From positions 171,713 through 235,712 of the forward strand of contig NZ_JAHEVJ010000003.1 of NCBI RefSeq assembly GCF_018599245.1: 64,000 bases of DNA, written 5' to 3'. The DNA is from Aliiroseovarius lamellibrachiae. GTDB taxonomy: Bacteria > Pseudomonadota > Alphaproteobacteria > Rhodobacterales > Rhodobacteraceae. The notes under the pieces are model-generated. The model had not been told where the DNA came from, searched no databases, and saw nothing but the letters and a program-made list of their open reading frames with translations. The position numbers and the translations under genes were made by a program. This document shows positions 42,907 to 53,058 of the stretch, one piece after another (within the stretch, counting starts at the first letter, position 1; every line of letters starts with the position of its first letter).

Positions 42907-45306
42907 ATGGCCCGAGCTTGGTCCATCATGTCGATGTCACGCTATCTCGTTGCTTTGATCAGCACGATTGGCGTTTTTCTGTCGGCTGCTGCGATTTACA
43001 TGTTTGTGCAAATCAATGAAAGCCGCGAGGCGTGGCATTCATATGAACACGCAAGTGCGGCACGTTCACGCGCGCTGACGGATATCGTCACCTCGTTTGG
43101 ATATGGTGGGCTTATTCATCATTTCAAGAACTACGTGATCCGCAATGACAAAAAGCAAGTGGCCCAGGCGGGGCAATCTGCGCAAAATGTGTTGAACGCG
43201 CTTCATGACCTCGCGACGCAGAACCCGTCCGAACAGGAACAAGCGGCGATCGACGCCCTGCGTAAAACGGTCAATGACTATACGGCTGCCCTGCAAGCGG
43301 CCCAAGCGGCGTATATTTTTGGCAATACACCGGAAGCGGTCGATGAGGATCTTGTTGTTCAAGATGCCGAAGCCCTGAATGCATTGCAGTATTTGTTTGA
43401 ATTGACCGAGGCCGATGAATTGGGGGGGCATCCCAGCAAGCATTTCTATATTGTCACGTTAAAACGGGAACTTGGGTATGGCGGTTTGATCCACCAGTTT
43501 AAGAACTATGTTCTTCGAAAAGATGAAAAACGTATCGCACTGGTCGCATCGGCGTTGGAAGGGGTGCGCGCAAGTCTTGCAGGCTATCGATCCTTTGACG
43601 TGACCCCAAGTGAACAGACTGCGCTTGACGATATCACCACGGTGATCAACGCCTATGAAACGGCGATGGAACAAGCGGTGGCCATGGTCAAACAGGGTAA
43701 GTCGGTGGCTGAAATCGACAAAGCAGTCAAAGTGTCGGATGCGCCCGCGCTTGCCGGAATTGCGGCTTTGGTGGATGCGCAGATGTCCGAAACGGATCAG
43801 GCCGCGGATCACTTGGATCTTACACTTGGCAAAATGGAAAGCCTTGCGCTGATTGTTTCTGTGTTTGTGGTGGCTGCCCTTGGCACCACGGCGTTTGTGA
43901 CCTCGCATGTATTGTTGCGGAAAATCGCCCGACCAGCACGCCATATTGCAACAGAGCTTGATAAGCTGAGCAAGGGCGACACCTCGATTGATGTGGATCA
44001 CATGCTGTCAGACACCGAAATTGGCGCGATCGCTCGTGCATCGCAAGCCTTTCGCGAAAACTTGCTTCATGCCGTTGAATTGGAGGAGCAGCAAAAAGAT
44101 GCCAGCCAGCGTGAACGAGAACTTCTGCAGGAGAACATCGTAAAAGAACAGAAAGAGCGGGCATTTGCTGATGAGGTTGCACGGGTTGAAAAAGAGCGCC
44201 TGCACGAGATGGAACTGGTTCAAAAAGAGATCAATGACGTAATTGCCCATGCGGTGCGGGGCGATTTTGGCCACCGCGCAAATACCAAAGTTAGTAGCGC
44301 GACCTTATCGGCGATGATTGATGCCATTAACACCCTGATGACTGGTATAGAAACCAGCCTGGGCGAAACTGGGCGGGTGTTAAAGGAGCTTGCAATCGGC
44401 AATCTGCGCGCGCGGATGGATGGAGATTACGAAGGTGTGTTTGCCGAATTGCAGAACAACATGAACCTCACGCTGCATACGCTGGAAGACATGGTGGATG
44501 CGATTGCAAGCAGCGGAACAACGGTGGCGCGAAAATCAGATGATATCCGCTCGGCCGCAACAGCGCTTGCTCACCGTACGGAAAGTTCGGCCTCCTCATT
44601 GGAGGAAGCCGCTGCGGCTCTTGAAGAAATAAGCTCAACCGTTACATCGGTTTCAGAAAACATCGAACGCGCAAGCGAAAGCGCAACGGAGGCGGAGCAG
44701 AACGCAACAACCACCTCTGAGGTGGCCGAACGCGCGGTGAACTCGTTGGACGCCGCCGCGGCAACAACCACCAACATCAATAAAATAGTCAGCGTGATCG
44801 AAGATATTGCGTTTCAGATCAACCTGTTGGCCCTAAACGCGGGTGTGGAAGCCGCCCGCGCAGGGGATAGTGGCCGGGGCTTTGCTGTGGTTGCATCAGA
44901 GGTGCGTGCGCTTGCACAGCGATCATCAGATGCTGTGGGTGAAATCACTTCCGTTGTTGATGAAAGCACCCATGCTGTGGAAAACTCGGTTTCCATGGTG
45001 GCGCAGGCCATGGAAAAAGTCACCGAGATCAGCACTGCGATCGGGACAATTTCGCGTCAGACGTCTGAAGCAGCCGAGGCTGTGAACCAACAAGCCAAAG
45101 GCTTGGTCAGTGTAAGTGAAAGCATCACACACCTTGATGCCGCGACCCAAGAAAACGCAACGCTATTTGATCAAGTGCGTGAAGATAGTGAGCATTTGCG
45201 CGAGCAAGCGCGCGCGTTGGAAACAGCTTTGGGTAAGTTGGCGGTTCAAGATCAACAGCGACAGAGGGATCCATCTATCGAAGAAGGAGCCTTTGCTGCC
45301 GAATGA
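42907..45306 (+). CDS. Methyl-accepting chemotaxis protein
   Basis: Chemoreceptor of 799 residues. There is a first membrane helix ([20 protein letters not shown]) near residue 20, a large helical periplasmic domain, a second helix near residue 325 ([20 protein letters not shown]), a HAMP-like region, a long cytoplasmic coiled coil and the signalling tip ([20 protein letters not shown]). The periplasmic part contains the same motif twice: [15 protein letters not shown] at about 65-79 and [15 protein letters not shown] at about 190-204, suggesting an internal duplication. No C-terminal methyltransferase-binding pentapeptide is seen. The ATG at 42907 follows GAAGGGG. No che genes are nearby. 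Confidence 0.92.
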   Translation: MARAWSIMSMSRYLVALISTIGVFLSAAAIYMFVQINESREAWHSYEHASAARSRALTDIVTSFGYGGLIHHFKNYVIRNDKKQVAQAGQSAQNVLNALHDLATQNPSEQEQAAIDALRKTVNDYTAALQAAQAAYIFGNTPEAVDEDLVVQDAEALNALQYLFELTEADELGGHPSKHFYIVTLKRELGYGGLIHQFKNYVLRKDEKRIALVASALEGVRASLAGYRSFDVTPSEQTALDDITTVINAYETAMEQAVAMVKQGKSVAEIDKAVKVSDAPALAGIAALVDAQMSETDQAADHLDLTLGKMESLALIVSVFVVAALGTTAFVTSHVLLRKIARPARHIATELDKLSKGDTSIDVDHMLSDTEIGAIARASQAFRENLLHAVELEEQQKDASQRERELLQENIVKEQKERAFADEVARVEKERLHEMELVQKEINDVIAHAVRGDFGHRANTKVSSATLSAMIDAINTLMTGIETSLGETGRVLKELAIGNLRARMDGDYEGVFAELQNNMNLTLHTLEDMVDAIASSGTTVARKSDDIRSAATALAHRTESSASSLEEAAAALEEISSTVTSVSENIERASESATEAEQNATTTSEVAERAVNSLDAAAATTTNINKIVSVIEDIAFQINLLALNAGVEAARAGDSGRGFAVVASEVRALAQRSSDAVGEITSVVDESTHAVENSVSMVAQAMEKVTEISTAIGTISRQTSEAAEAVNQQAKGLVSVSESITHLDAATQENATLFDQVREDSEHLREQARALETALGKLAVQDQQRQRDPSIEEGAFAAE

Positions 45307-45322
45307 TAGTTCGGTTCGACCC

Positions 45323-46117
45323 TTAGTCGGAATACTTCGCAGGGCGCTTTTGCATCCCCGCCATGACCGCTTCCATTTGGTTCTTCTGCCCGACCAAAGC
45401 TTCTTGCGCTTTGCTTTCTTCGACCAAGGTCTCGTGCCAACCCGTAAGTTCGGTGTCGGATATAAGCTTTTTCGCTGACCTGACCGCGTCAGGGGATTTT
45501 CCAGCAATCTCCTGTGCCAATGCTTTTGCCGCTTCTAACGGCGCCGCGCTAAGCTCAGTCACAAACCCCCATGCCAGCGCATCGTCAGAGGAAAATACCT
45601 GTGCGGTATAGGTGATTTTTCGAATGACATCTTCGCGTGCCAGACGCCGCATCAGAACCATTCCCCCCATATCAGGCACCAGACCCCAGCGCCCCTCCAT
45701 CACCGAAAACTTGGTGTTGGGATCGGCGATGCGAATGTCGGCGCCCAACATCAGTTGGAACCCTCCGCCAAAGGAAAACCCATGTACCGCGGCGATAACG
45801 GGTTGCGGAAGCTCGGCCCAAACCATGGCGACGGCTTGAAATAGGTTTGAATTTCCGTGCGTTCGTTGCGTGAAGCCACCGTCGGACATGGCGGCTTGCG
45901 CAATTAAAGGCATCGCAGCAAGGTCTAGTCCTGCGCAAAATGCTTCTCCATCGCCGGTAAGAACCACAGCCCGAATATCTTTGCGCTTGGCCAGCTCCTG
46001 TCCTGCCGCAACAATCGCTTCGATCATTTCCAAATCCAACGCGTTGCGTTTTTCTGGCCGCGACAATGTTACGATAGCGACTTGATCTTCTTGTGTGATG
46101 GTCACGCGGTCAGACAT
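45323..46117 (-). CDS. Enoyl-CoA hydratase/isomerase family protein
   Basis: Crotonase-fold enzyme of 264 residues acting on acyl-CoA esters. The oxyanion-hole segments are GEAFCAGLDLAAMPLIAQ near residue 62 and VHGFSFGGGFQLMLGADIRI near residue 113. The active-site region reads SVMEGRWGLVPDMGGMVLMR. The Asp in GLVPDMGG rather than a Glu suggests an isomerase-like or other non-hydratase subtype, so the exact reaction is open. It is convergent with the chemoreceptor gene; a thioesterase gene precedes it by 64 bp on the same strand and might be in the same operon. Confidence 0.85.
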   Translation of the reverse strand: MSDRVTITQEDQVAIVTLSRPEKRNALDLEMIEAIVAAGQELAKRKDIRAVVLTGDGEAFCAGLDLAAMPLIAQAAMSDGGFTQRTHGNSNLFQAVAMVWAELPQPVIAAVHGFSFGGGFQLMLGADIRIADPNTKFSVMEGRWGLVPDMGGMVLMRRLAREDVIRKITYTAQVFSSDDALAWGFVTELSAAPLEAAKALAQEIAGKSPDAVRSAKKLISDTELTGWHETLVEESKAQEALVGQKNQMEAVMAGMQKRPAKYSD

Positions 46118-46181
46118 TTGATGCTCCTGAAGTTTCGGTCATTTTGGGCAAAATGGAGACTGAGGAAAGTGTCACGTTGCG

Positions 46182-46616
46182 TCAGGGCCGGGCTTTACGT
46201 ACCGGCACCATTGTTCCCAGCATGGCGGCGATTTGCACCCGTGCTTCGTCGGTGACGGCCCAAACTTTGGCCTCAACGCTGATCAGCCTTTTGCCCGCCC
46301 GGATCACATGACCCTGGGCCTCCAAGCGATCGCCATGGGCAGGGGCCAACAGGTTGATTTTGATTTCCGCGGTCAACACTTCGTCTTGCGGATCCATCAC
46401 ACTCAAAGCGGCATACCCTGCGGCGGTGTCCCCAAGGCCAAAGGTTAATGCCGCATGGCCAAATCCGTGTTGCTGTTTGTTCCCATCTAAAATTGGGGCT
46501 GAGATCGTGCAACACCCCTCGGTCAGTTCTGTCAATGAGGCGCCAAAACTGTGCATCATGGATTGGGCACCAAAACTTGCGGTGATACGGGCCACATTTT
46601 CCGGGCGACAGGTCAT
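46182..46616 (-). CDS. PaaI-family hotdog thioesterase
   Basis: Protein of 144 residues with the hotdog fold of PaaI thioesterases: CTISAPILDGNKQQHGFGHA, then AALTFGLGDTAAGYAALSVM with the catalytic Asp, and LTAEIKINLLAPAHGDRLEA. It probably hydrolyses an aryl- or acyl-CoA in the cytoplasm. Its position upstream of an enoyl-CoA hydratase-family gene suggests a shared acyl-CoA pathway (inference). Confidence 0.85.
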   Translation of the reverse strand: MTCRPENVARITASFGAQSMMHSFGASLTELTEGCCTISAPILDGNKQQHGFGHAALTFGLGDTAAGYAALSVMDPQDEVLTAEIKINLLAPAHGDRLEAQGHVIRAGKRLISVEAKVWAVTDEARVQIAAMLGTMVPVRKARP

Positions 46617-46681
46617 TCCACTCTCCTTGTTGCGACGCGGTTAGCAACGCATCATGTCAATATTTCCAAACTGTTACACCA

Positions 46682-47356
46682 TCAGCTTCGCGGCATTGGA
46701 ATGGGGTGCGGCGGTGTGCCCAGCATGACGGCGATCGCCTCTGGGCGCATCAGCTGACTTAGCGCTGCGTCATCCGATCGCAAGCCGCCGGTGTAGGTGC
46801 CATAGGCGGGCAGGATGACGCGGTCGCTGTCCGTCAACAGACAGGGGCGCGACAGGCGCCGCCCGCGCAGGTTCAGTCGCGCTTTGGGGTGGTAATGCCC
46901 GGAAATCTCGCAGGCCGCACCCTTTTTGGCGATGTGGCGAAAGTGCAGGGGGGGGTGGAAAAGTTCGGCCAAATGGGTGCCACCAAACTCGACCGGGCCG
47001 GGATCATGATTGCCTTCGATCCAAACCCAGCGCCGTCCGGCCATAAGCCGGGTCAGCCATATGACGTCGTCCTGTGCTAGATTTTGGGCCGAGGTCAGAT
47101 CGTCAAAACTATCACCGAGACACACGATAATTCGCGCGCCCGTGCGTTCGATGTCCCGTTCCAACCGGATCAGCGTGTCTTTGGTTTCATAGGGGGGCAA
47201 CAGATGGCCGCCGCGCCGCGCAATCCGTTCCGCCTTTCCCAAATGCAGGTCCGAAACGCAAAGCAGGTTTTCCTGCGCCCACCACAATGCGCCGGACGGC
47301 AACAATGTGAGTGCTGTGCCTGCAAATAAAAAGCTATATCCGTTCAGGTCGCTCAT
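46682..47356 (-). CDS. pdeM: Ligase-associated metallophosphoesterase PdeM
   Basis: Calcineurin-like phosphoesterase of 224 residues linked to DNA damage response. Metal-binding motifs in order: CVSDLHLGK near residue 33, CLGDSFDD, WIEGNHD and ISGHYHPKA. The family is regularly found with an Lhr-type helicase, an ATP-dependent DNA ligase and a beta-lactamase-fold exonuclease. Here only the helicase gene is present; its stop overlaps the pdeM start by 4 bp (ATGA), so the two are translationally coupled. Confidence 0.9.
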   Translation of the reverse strand: MSDLNGYSFLFAGTALTLLPSGALWWAQENLLCVSDLHLGKAERIARRGGHLLPPYETKDTLIRLERDIERTGARIIVCLGDSFDDLTSAQNLAQDDVIWLTRLMAGRRWVWIEGNHDPGPVEFGGTHLAELFHPPLHFRHIAKKGAACEISGHYHPKARLNLRGRRLSRPCLLTDSDRVILPAYGTYTGGLRSDDAALSQLMRPEAIAVMLGTPPHPIPMPRS

Positions 47357-49764
47357 TCGTTTTGCGCAAGCCCCGCCTCTGCCATCAATCTCTGGGCCTC
47401 CGTCGCCAACAACATATCCTGTCCTGTACCCTCCACCGGGACGCGGCCAATTTCAAGAAACAATGGCGCGCTAAACGGGGTGACATGGGGGGCGCAGACG
47501 TGATCAATTTTACCTTGTGTGCGCGACAACAGGGCCTTGATCCGGCCAAAGTCAATCAAGCCGCGCATCGCCTCTTCGCGGGTCAGGGCCAGCAACAGGT
47601 GGTCGGGGTCATATTTGCGCAATGTGTCGTAAAGGATATCGGTGCTAAAGGTCGCTTGCCGCCCGGTGGTGCGTTGGCCGGGATGGTTGCGCGTGATCAG
47701 CCCCGCGATGGTGGCTGCGGTTTTGAAACTGCGTTTCATCAGGGCATTTTCGCCCAGCCATGTTTCCAGCCCCGCGTGCAGATGGGTCAGATCGAACAAT
47801 GGGGCAGGGTCCGTCACGGGGTGGATGGACCAGATCAGGGTGGCGTAATCGGTGGCGACAAACCCCAAGGGGCCAAGGCCCAATTGCTCCATTTGGCGGG
47901 TTGCCAAAAGCCCCAGGGTCTGCTGCGCATTTTTGCCCGCAAACCCGTATAAGCATGTATGCGCGCGATCGTCCCGCAGGAAGCTTTCAACCAGAATACG
48001 CCCCGGCTCAGGCAGCTGGCTAACGGTTTTTTGCTGTAAAACCCAGTCTTGCGTATGCGCGGGTAGCGTGTCCCAGCGGCCGCTTTGTAAAAGGTGCAAA
48101 ATCCGGTCTGACAGCAGGAGCGAAGTGGAAAATTTGGTGCCGGAAAACACCGCCAACCGCGGCCTGCGCCCCCGATCATTGGACACTTGAACAACCATTT
48201 CGCGCAGGCTCTCAAAGCGGACAATTTTTCCACCAATCAGAAACGTGTCCCCCGGTGTCAATGAGGCGGCAAAGCTTTCTTCGACCTCGCCCAAGGCCTT
48301 TCCACCGCGCCCGCGCATCCGCACTTTCAACGTGTCGGTGTCAATGATTGTGCCGATATTCATGCGGATAAGGGCGGCTTGGCGGGGGTCGCGCAATTGC
48401 CAAAGCCCTTGCGCTGTTTGCCTCAAACGTTGCCAGCGATCATAGGCGCGCAGGGCATAGCCGCCGGTGGCGACAAAATCGAGGCACGCGTCAAAGTCGG
48501 CACGCGTGAGGGCGGCATAGCTGCCGGCCTGCGTGACCTCAGCAAAAACTGTGTCTGCATCAAACGGCGCGGCGCAAGCGGTGATCAACAGGTGTTGGCA
48601 CAAGACATCGCGGGGGCCGGGCCCGCGCGGATCCCCGTCTAAATCATCGGCGACAACCGCCTCAATCGCGGCTTGGCATTCGAGAATTTCCCATCTATTT
48701 GCAGGCAAAATCAACGCTTTAGAGGGGGTGTTGTAGTGATGTCCAGAGCGGCCGATCCGTTGCACCAGCCGTTTGATGTTTTTGGGTGCCCCAACCTGGA
48801 TGACCAGATCCACATCGCCCCAATCAAGCCCAAGATCTAGCGATCCGGTGCAGACCACCGCGCGCAAATGCCCCGCGACCATCGCGGCCTCGACCTTGCT
48901 GCGCTGGTTGCGGTCGAGCGAGCCATGGTGGATGGCGATGGGCAAATTGTCCGTGTTGGCCAACCAAAGGTCATGGAAAAAGATCTCGGCCTGGGCGCGG
49001 GTGTTGTGAAAGATCAGGGTGGTTTTATGGGCTTTTACGGCCTCTAACACCTCAGGAATGGCGTAACGTGCGCCGCCACCTGACCAGGGCGGGGCGGTAT
49101 TTGTGGGCAGCATTTGGATGTCCGGCGTGGGGCCGGGATCGGCGGTCAGGACGTCACAAATTGCCGGGTGCGGGGCAAGATATCGCGCCAACGCATCCGG
49201 GTCATCCACGGTGGCGGACAATCCGACGCGGGTAAGATTTGGCCGCATCGCCTGCAAGCGTGTCAGGCAAAGCATCAGCTGATCGCCACGTTTGCTTTCC
49301 GCAAGCGCGTGAAGTTCGTCCACCACCACCCGTTTGAGACCGGCAAATATGTGCGGGGCGTCGGGATAGGACAACAGCAAAGCGAGGCTTTCTGGTGTGG
49401 TCAGCAAAATATGGGGAGGGTCGGCACGCTGTGCCTTTTTCCGCGTCTGTGTGGTATCGCCCGAGCGGTCCTCGATCCGGATGTTCAGGCCCATATCCTC
49501 AACCGGGCGCTGCAGGTTCCGGCGCATATCGGCGGCAAGCGCTTTTAGCGGCGAAATGTAGAGTGTGTGCAAGCCTTTATGCGGATTTTGCGCCAAATCG
49601 ACCATGGAAGGTAGGAAACCTGCGAGCGTCTTCCCGCCACCAGTGGGCGCAATTAGCAGTGTTGCCGCCTCATTTGACCGGTCGAGCATTGCGATTTGGT
49701 GGGGGTGGGGGGCCCATCCGCGCGATGCAAACCAGGTGATGAATGCCGGGGGCAATGGGGTCAT
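47353..49764 (-). CDS. Ligase-associated DNA damage response DEXH-box helicase (Lhr-like)
   Basis: DNA helicase of 803 residues from the Lhr family. Motif I LLIAPTGGGKTLAGFLPSMV lies near residue 36, followed by LYISPLKALAADMRRNLQRP, the DEXH box VVVDELHALAESKRGDQLML, VGLSATVDDP and the motif VI region QRIGRSGHHYNTPSKALIL, then the Lhr winged helix and C-terminal region. The ATG at 49764 (MTPLPPAFITWF) has GGTGGA before it; an upstream start would add 23 residues of unlikely sequence. The usual partner ligase and exonuclease are not in this window. Confidence 0.9.
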   Translation of the reverse strand: MTPLPPAFITWFASRGWAPHPHQIAMLDRSNEAATLLIAPTGGGKTLAGFLPSMVDLAQNPHKGLHTLYISPLKALAADMRRNLQRPVEDMGLNIRIEDRSGDTTQTRKKAQRADPPHILLTTPESLALLLSYPDAPHIFAGLKRVVVDELHALAESKRGDQLMLCLTRLQAMRPNLTRVGLSATVDDPDALARYLAPHPAICDVLTADPGPTPDIQMLPTNTAPPWSGGGARYAIPEVLEAVKAHKTTLIFHNTRAQAEIFFHDLWLANTDNLPIAIHHGSLDRNQRSKVEAAMVAGHLRAVVCTGSLDLGLDWGDVDLVIQVGAPKNIKRLVQRIGRSGHHYNTPSKALILPANRWEILECQAAIEAVVADDLDGDPRGPGPRDVLCQHLLITACAAPFDADTVFAEVTQAGSYAALTRADFDACLDFVATGGYALRAYDRWQRLRQTAQGLWQLRDPRQAALIRMNIGTIIDTDTLKVRMRGRGGKALGEVEESFAASLTPGDTFLIGGKIVRFESLREMVVQVSNDRGRRPRLAVFSGTKFSTSLLLSDRILHLLQSGRWDTLPAHTQDWVLQQKTVSQLPEPGRILVESFLRDDRAHTCLYGFAGKNAQQTLGLLATRQMEQLGLGPLGFVATDYATLIWSIHPVTDPAPLFDLTHLHAGLETWLGENALMKRSFKTAATIAGLITRNHPGQRTTGRQATFSTDILYDTLRKYDPDHLLLALTREEAMRGLIDFGRIKALLSRTQGKIDHVCAPHVTPFSAPLFLEIGRVPVEGTGQDMLLATEAQRLMAEAGLAQNE

Positions 49765-49841
49765 TCCACCACGATAGGCTGCGTACGCAGAAAGTACCAG
49801 AGGGGCACGGCTGGCGTGCCGCCCCTCTGGCAAATAGTGAT

Positions 49842-51155
49842 TTAGTGGATGATTTCCTCGTCGCGCACGAACATATTTGCCCAGGCACGGTCGATCAGAT
49901 CAGGGGTCATTTGATAGGGGATGCCCTCAAATTCGCAGATGGAGATCATCTGATCGATCAGGAAGATCGGTTGATAGTTTGCGTAAACGTTTGCAATAGT
50001 TGGGTATTTTTTCTGCAACAGATATATTAGCGCTTCTTCGTTCAAGGGCATTTTCTTTTTCCGGGCCATCATGGCAAAGATTTTGAGAAAACCCTCTTGG
50101 TCCGGCCCGTCGATTTTGATTTTGTAAAAGATCCGGCGCAGGGCCGCTTTGTCGAAAATCTCATTCGGGTGGAAGTTGGTTGAAAAGATGACGAGAGTGT
50201 CGAACGGCACTTCGAATTTTTCACCTGATTGCAGCGCGAGGATATCTTTGTTTTCTTCGAGCGGGACAATCCAGCGGTTGATCAGTTTTTGCGGCGGTTC
50301 AGCTTGGCGGCCAAGGTCATCGACGATGAAAACGCCGCCGGAGGATTTCAGCTGAAGCGGCGCCGTATAGGTGCGCGCGGTGGCGTTGTATTTAAGATCC
50401 AACATGTCCAGCGTCAATTCACCACCGGTGATCACCGTGGGGCGATCACATAGGATATACCGACGGTCAAACTTGGCCGAGGCTTTGCGCAGCGAGTTTG
50501 GATCCTCTTTCATCTCGTCCACAGCGGTATGTACGATCGGATCGTAAACCGTGATAACTTGTCCAGAATAAACAATGGCTTGGGGAACATAGATTTTGTC
50601 ACCAAGGGCGTCTCGGATCCCGTTTGAGATCGAGCTTTTGCCGTTTCCGGGCGGGCCGTACATCAGGATGGAACGACCAGATCCAACCGCAGGGCCAAGC
50701 TGATCAAGCAGATCAGAGGGCAGAATAAGATGCCCCATTGCACCGGTCAGCTGGTCGCGTGACATTTGAATGTTGCGGATGGACTGGCGCTTGACCTGAA
50801 CGGCGTAGACCTCCATCGGGACGGGCATTGCGCCGTAATATTCGGACTGCGCCAGCGCATCAAGCGCGCGGGTTTTTCCGGTGTCCGACAGGCGATATCC
50901 CATTTCATTGCTTTGCGATCCGGCGTGCAAGGTACCCATCGCCTCGATCAGGCCTTGGTCACGGCATATATCGATCAACTCCTGCACGACGCGGCCGGGA
51001 AGGGCGAGGGTGCGTTCCAGATCACTGACCTGTTCCAGATTGGTGCGGAACATCGTTTTCAGCAGGATGTCCCGCATCATCACCATGGTCAGTTTCATAT
51101 CAGCCAAGGACCGTGGCGCTGGGGGCGCAATCAAATCAGCGGTATGCATGTTCAT
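49842..51155 (-). CDS. AAA ATPase of the tad neighbourhood
   Basis: Cytoplasmic ATPase of 437 residues. The N-terminal region (residues ~15-90) contains a winged-helix-like segment, LALPGRVVQELIDICRDQGL. The AAA+ core has Walker A MYGPPGNGKSSISNGIRDAL near residue 166, Walker B GGVFIVDDLGRQ, sensor 1 VIFSTNFHP and an arginine-finger-like RRIF. It resembles no well-studied ATPase closely. Similar genes are often seen near tad pilus loci in Rhodobacterales, so a role in that system is possible (inference). It is divergent from the membrane protein gene at 51283. Confidence 0.75.
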   Translation of the reverse strand: MNMHTADLIAPPAPRSLADMKLTMVMMRDILLKTMFRTNLEQVSDLERTLALPGRVVQELIDICRDQGLIEAMGTLHAGSQSNEMGYRLSDTGKTRALDALAQSEYYGAMPVPMEVYAVQVKRQSIRNIQMSRDQLTGAMGHLILPSDLLDQLGPAVGSGRSILMYGPPGNGKSSISNGIRDALGDKIYVPQAIVYSGQVITVYDPIVHTAVDEMKEDPNSLRKASAKFDRRYILCDRPTVITGGELTLDMLDLKYNATARTYTAPLQLKSSGGVFIVDDLGRQAEPPQKLINRWIVPLEENKDILALQSGEKFEVPFDTLVIFSTNFHPNEIFDKAALRRIFYKIKIDGPDQEGFLKIFAMMARKKKMPLNEEALIYLLQKKYPTIANVYANYQPIFLIDQMISICEFEGIPYQMTPDLIDRAWANMFVRDEEIIH

Positions 51156-51282
51156 GGTGTCTGCTCCTCACCCAAAACTTGCGCATCGCGGCTTTAACAG
51201 TCAAAACAATGACCAAAAGAGCAACGAAGCGGCCCCGATTTGGGGCGATTACTCTGTTTCGTACACAACGAAGAGGGCAGGT

Positions 51283-52938
51283 ATGAGCAAAGAAAAAGGC
51301 ATCATTTTGGCAAGTGTGCAATTGGCGGTGATGGTGATCCTGTCGGGCGCACTGTTGGCCAAGGGCGGTCTGTATATCAAACAGCACGAGGGCGACACGC
51401 TGCATCTGTTGCAAATCCTGTTGCGGATGACCGACGGGCAGATCCCGCATTTGGATTTTGTAACGCCAATCGGTATTTTGGCCTTTAGCCCGATTGTGAT
51501 TTTCACCAAGCTGGGCATGGGCGTTGGAACCGCGTTTCTATGGGGGCAAGTACTTGTTGCAACGGTGTTTTTCCCGGCCATCTGGTGGGTGTCGCACACG
51601 CGCTTAAAGGGGGTGTGGCGGTTTGTGTTTTCCGGGGCATTAATGGTGTTGTGCCTTGGCTTGATCCACGGAGAAAGCAATACCGCGGTCTCTGTTTCTA
51701 TGCATTACAACCGGTGGGCCTGGGCCGCAGCCTTCCTTGCGATTGTGGCGGCGGTGTTGCCGAACCAAAACCGCTCGGGTCAGGGACAGCCGGTGGACGG
51801 CATTGTTATTGGCTTGGCGTTCTCGGTCATGGCGATGATCAAAGTGACCTATTTTGCGGCGTTTTTGCCTGCGGTGCTCGTGGCATTGTTCACGCGCGGG
51901 GCCGGGAAAACAGTGCTTTGGGCACTTTTGTCTGGCCTAATTGCGGTTGGATTGATGACGCTTTATGTCGGCACACCCTTGTTTTGGCTCTATTATATGT
52001 CAGATCTGATGAACGTCGCAGGAAGCAGTGTGCGCCCGCAACCGGGGTTGCCCTTTGGCGATGTGGTCAGCGCGCCGGCGTATTTGTCCGGGTCCTTGCT
52101 GGGGCTGATTGCAGTGGTGTTTCTGCGCCAAAGCGGGCAGATGCGCGAAGGTTTGGTGCTGATGCTGCTTTTGCCGGGGTTCTTTTATGTCACCTTTCAG
52201 AACTTTGGAAATGATCCGCAATGGGTCGGGATTTTGGCGATTTTGCTGATCTCTTTGGTGCCAGCGCGGCCCGTATACAACGGCTTTGGTTGGGACTTGC
52301 AGCGTGGGATCCTGTTGGCGGCGACGGTTGGATTTGTGCTTGCGATGCCATCGTTCATCAACATCGCGCAAAGCCCGTTTCGCCATTTGGTGACAGACAC
52401 AGAGGAGTATGTGCCGGTGCTGGTCGGTGTCGCGGGGCAAGAGGATCTTTTGACCTTTGATGTGCGCGCCAATCGCTTGGATGCGAAATATGCCATCGAC
52501 GGGCCGGACACGATTTTTTCGGCGTTTTATGACGAAGAGATGCGCAAAGATCAGGTGAAATTTCTGGGCGAGGATCTGCCGTGGCGCAGCCTGGATCTGG
52601 GCATGATTGCGTGGTTTCGGGTGATCGCTGACGATTTGGTGGCCTCTGGCGTCGTGGATGGAAAATCCATGTTTGTGGCGGATCTGTTGCCAAGCTATTG
52701 GATGTATGGTGCGGGCGAGCCGGTCAAGGGCGCGGCGCCGTGGTATTACGGCGATCTGACGGGGATTGAGAACGCGGATCTGTTGCTGGTGCCGCTCTTT
52801 CCGTTGTCGGTGGATGTACGCAAACAGATCTTGGATGAGATCACAGAGCAGGAGTGGTCATCCGGCATCAAAGAGCTGCGGCGCACTGAATACTACATTC
52901 TTTACGCGCTGCCAAAGACGTTTGATCAGAAACCCTGA
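51283..52938 (+). CDS. Polytopic membrane protein, glycosyltransferase-like topology
   Basis: Protein of 551 residues with ten or more predicted membrane helices in the first 400 residues, for example GIILASVQLAVMVILSGALL, AFLAIVAAVLPN and VGILAILLISLVP. It ends in a soluble C-terminal domain of about 150 residues (DEEMRKDQVKFLGEDLPWRS onward). The layout resembles lipid-linked sugar transferases of the GT-C type, and DF and ESN motifs in the first loops are compatible with that, but no family was recognised with certainty. The start at 51283 follows AAGAGGGCAGG. It is divergent from the ATPase gene and may assist the tad pilus, for instance by glycosylation (inference). Confidence 0.6.
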   Translation: MSKEKGIILASVQLAVMVILSGALLAKGGLYIKQHEGDTLHLLQILLRMTDGQIPHLDFVTPIGILAFSPIVIFTKLGMGVGTAFLWGQVLVATVFFPAIWWVSHTRLKGVWRFVFSGALMVLCLGLIHGESNTAVSVSMHYNRWAWAAAFLAIVAAVLPNQNRSGQGQPVDGIVIGLAFSVMAMIKVTYFAAFLPAVLVALFTRGAGKTVLWALLSGLIAVGLMTLYVGTPLFWLYYMSDLMNVAGSSVRPQPGLPFGDVVSAPAYLSGSLLGLIAVVFLRQSGQMREGLVLMLLLPGFFYVTFQNFGNDPQWVGILAILLISLVPARPVYNGFGWDLQRGILLAATVGFVLAMPSFINIAQSPFRHLVTDTEEYVPVLVGVAGQEDLLTFDVRANRLDAKYAIDGPDTIFSAFYDEEMRKDQVKFLGEDLPWRSLDLGMIAWFRVIADDLVASGVVDGKSMFVADLLPSYWMYGAGEPVKGAAPWYYGDLTGIENADLLLVPLFPLSVDVRKQILDEITEQEWSSGIKELRRTEYYILYALPKTFDQKP

Positions 52939-53015
52939 GGGGCGACTGCATTCATGCTAAAGCGTTCCGCCATAAACTTGAAACACGCGTCTTTGGCGGG
53001 ACGTTTCAAACAAAG

Positions 53016-53049
53016 AAAAGCCCCGCATTTTGTGGGGCTTTCGTTTTGT
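53016..53049. terminator. Terminator between convergent genes
   Basis: AAAGCCCCGC-ATTTT-GTGGGGCTTTC with A and T runs, between the membrane protein gene and the prepilin peptidase gene. Confidence 0.85.
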
Positions 53050-53058
53050 TTCAAGGGG

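Noticed and set aside
50881..51282. N-terminal extension of the membrane protein gene at 51283
   Set aside because: The extension overlaps the start of the divergent ATPase gene and has no membrane character; ATG 51283 has a good ribosome-binding site.
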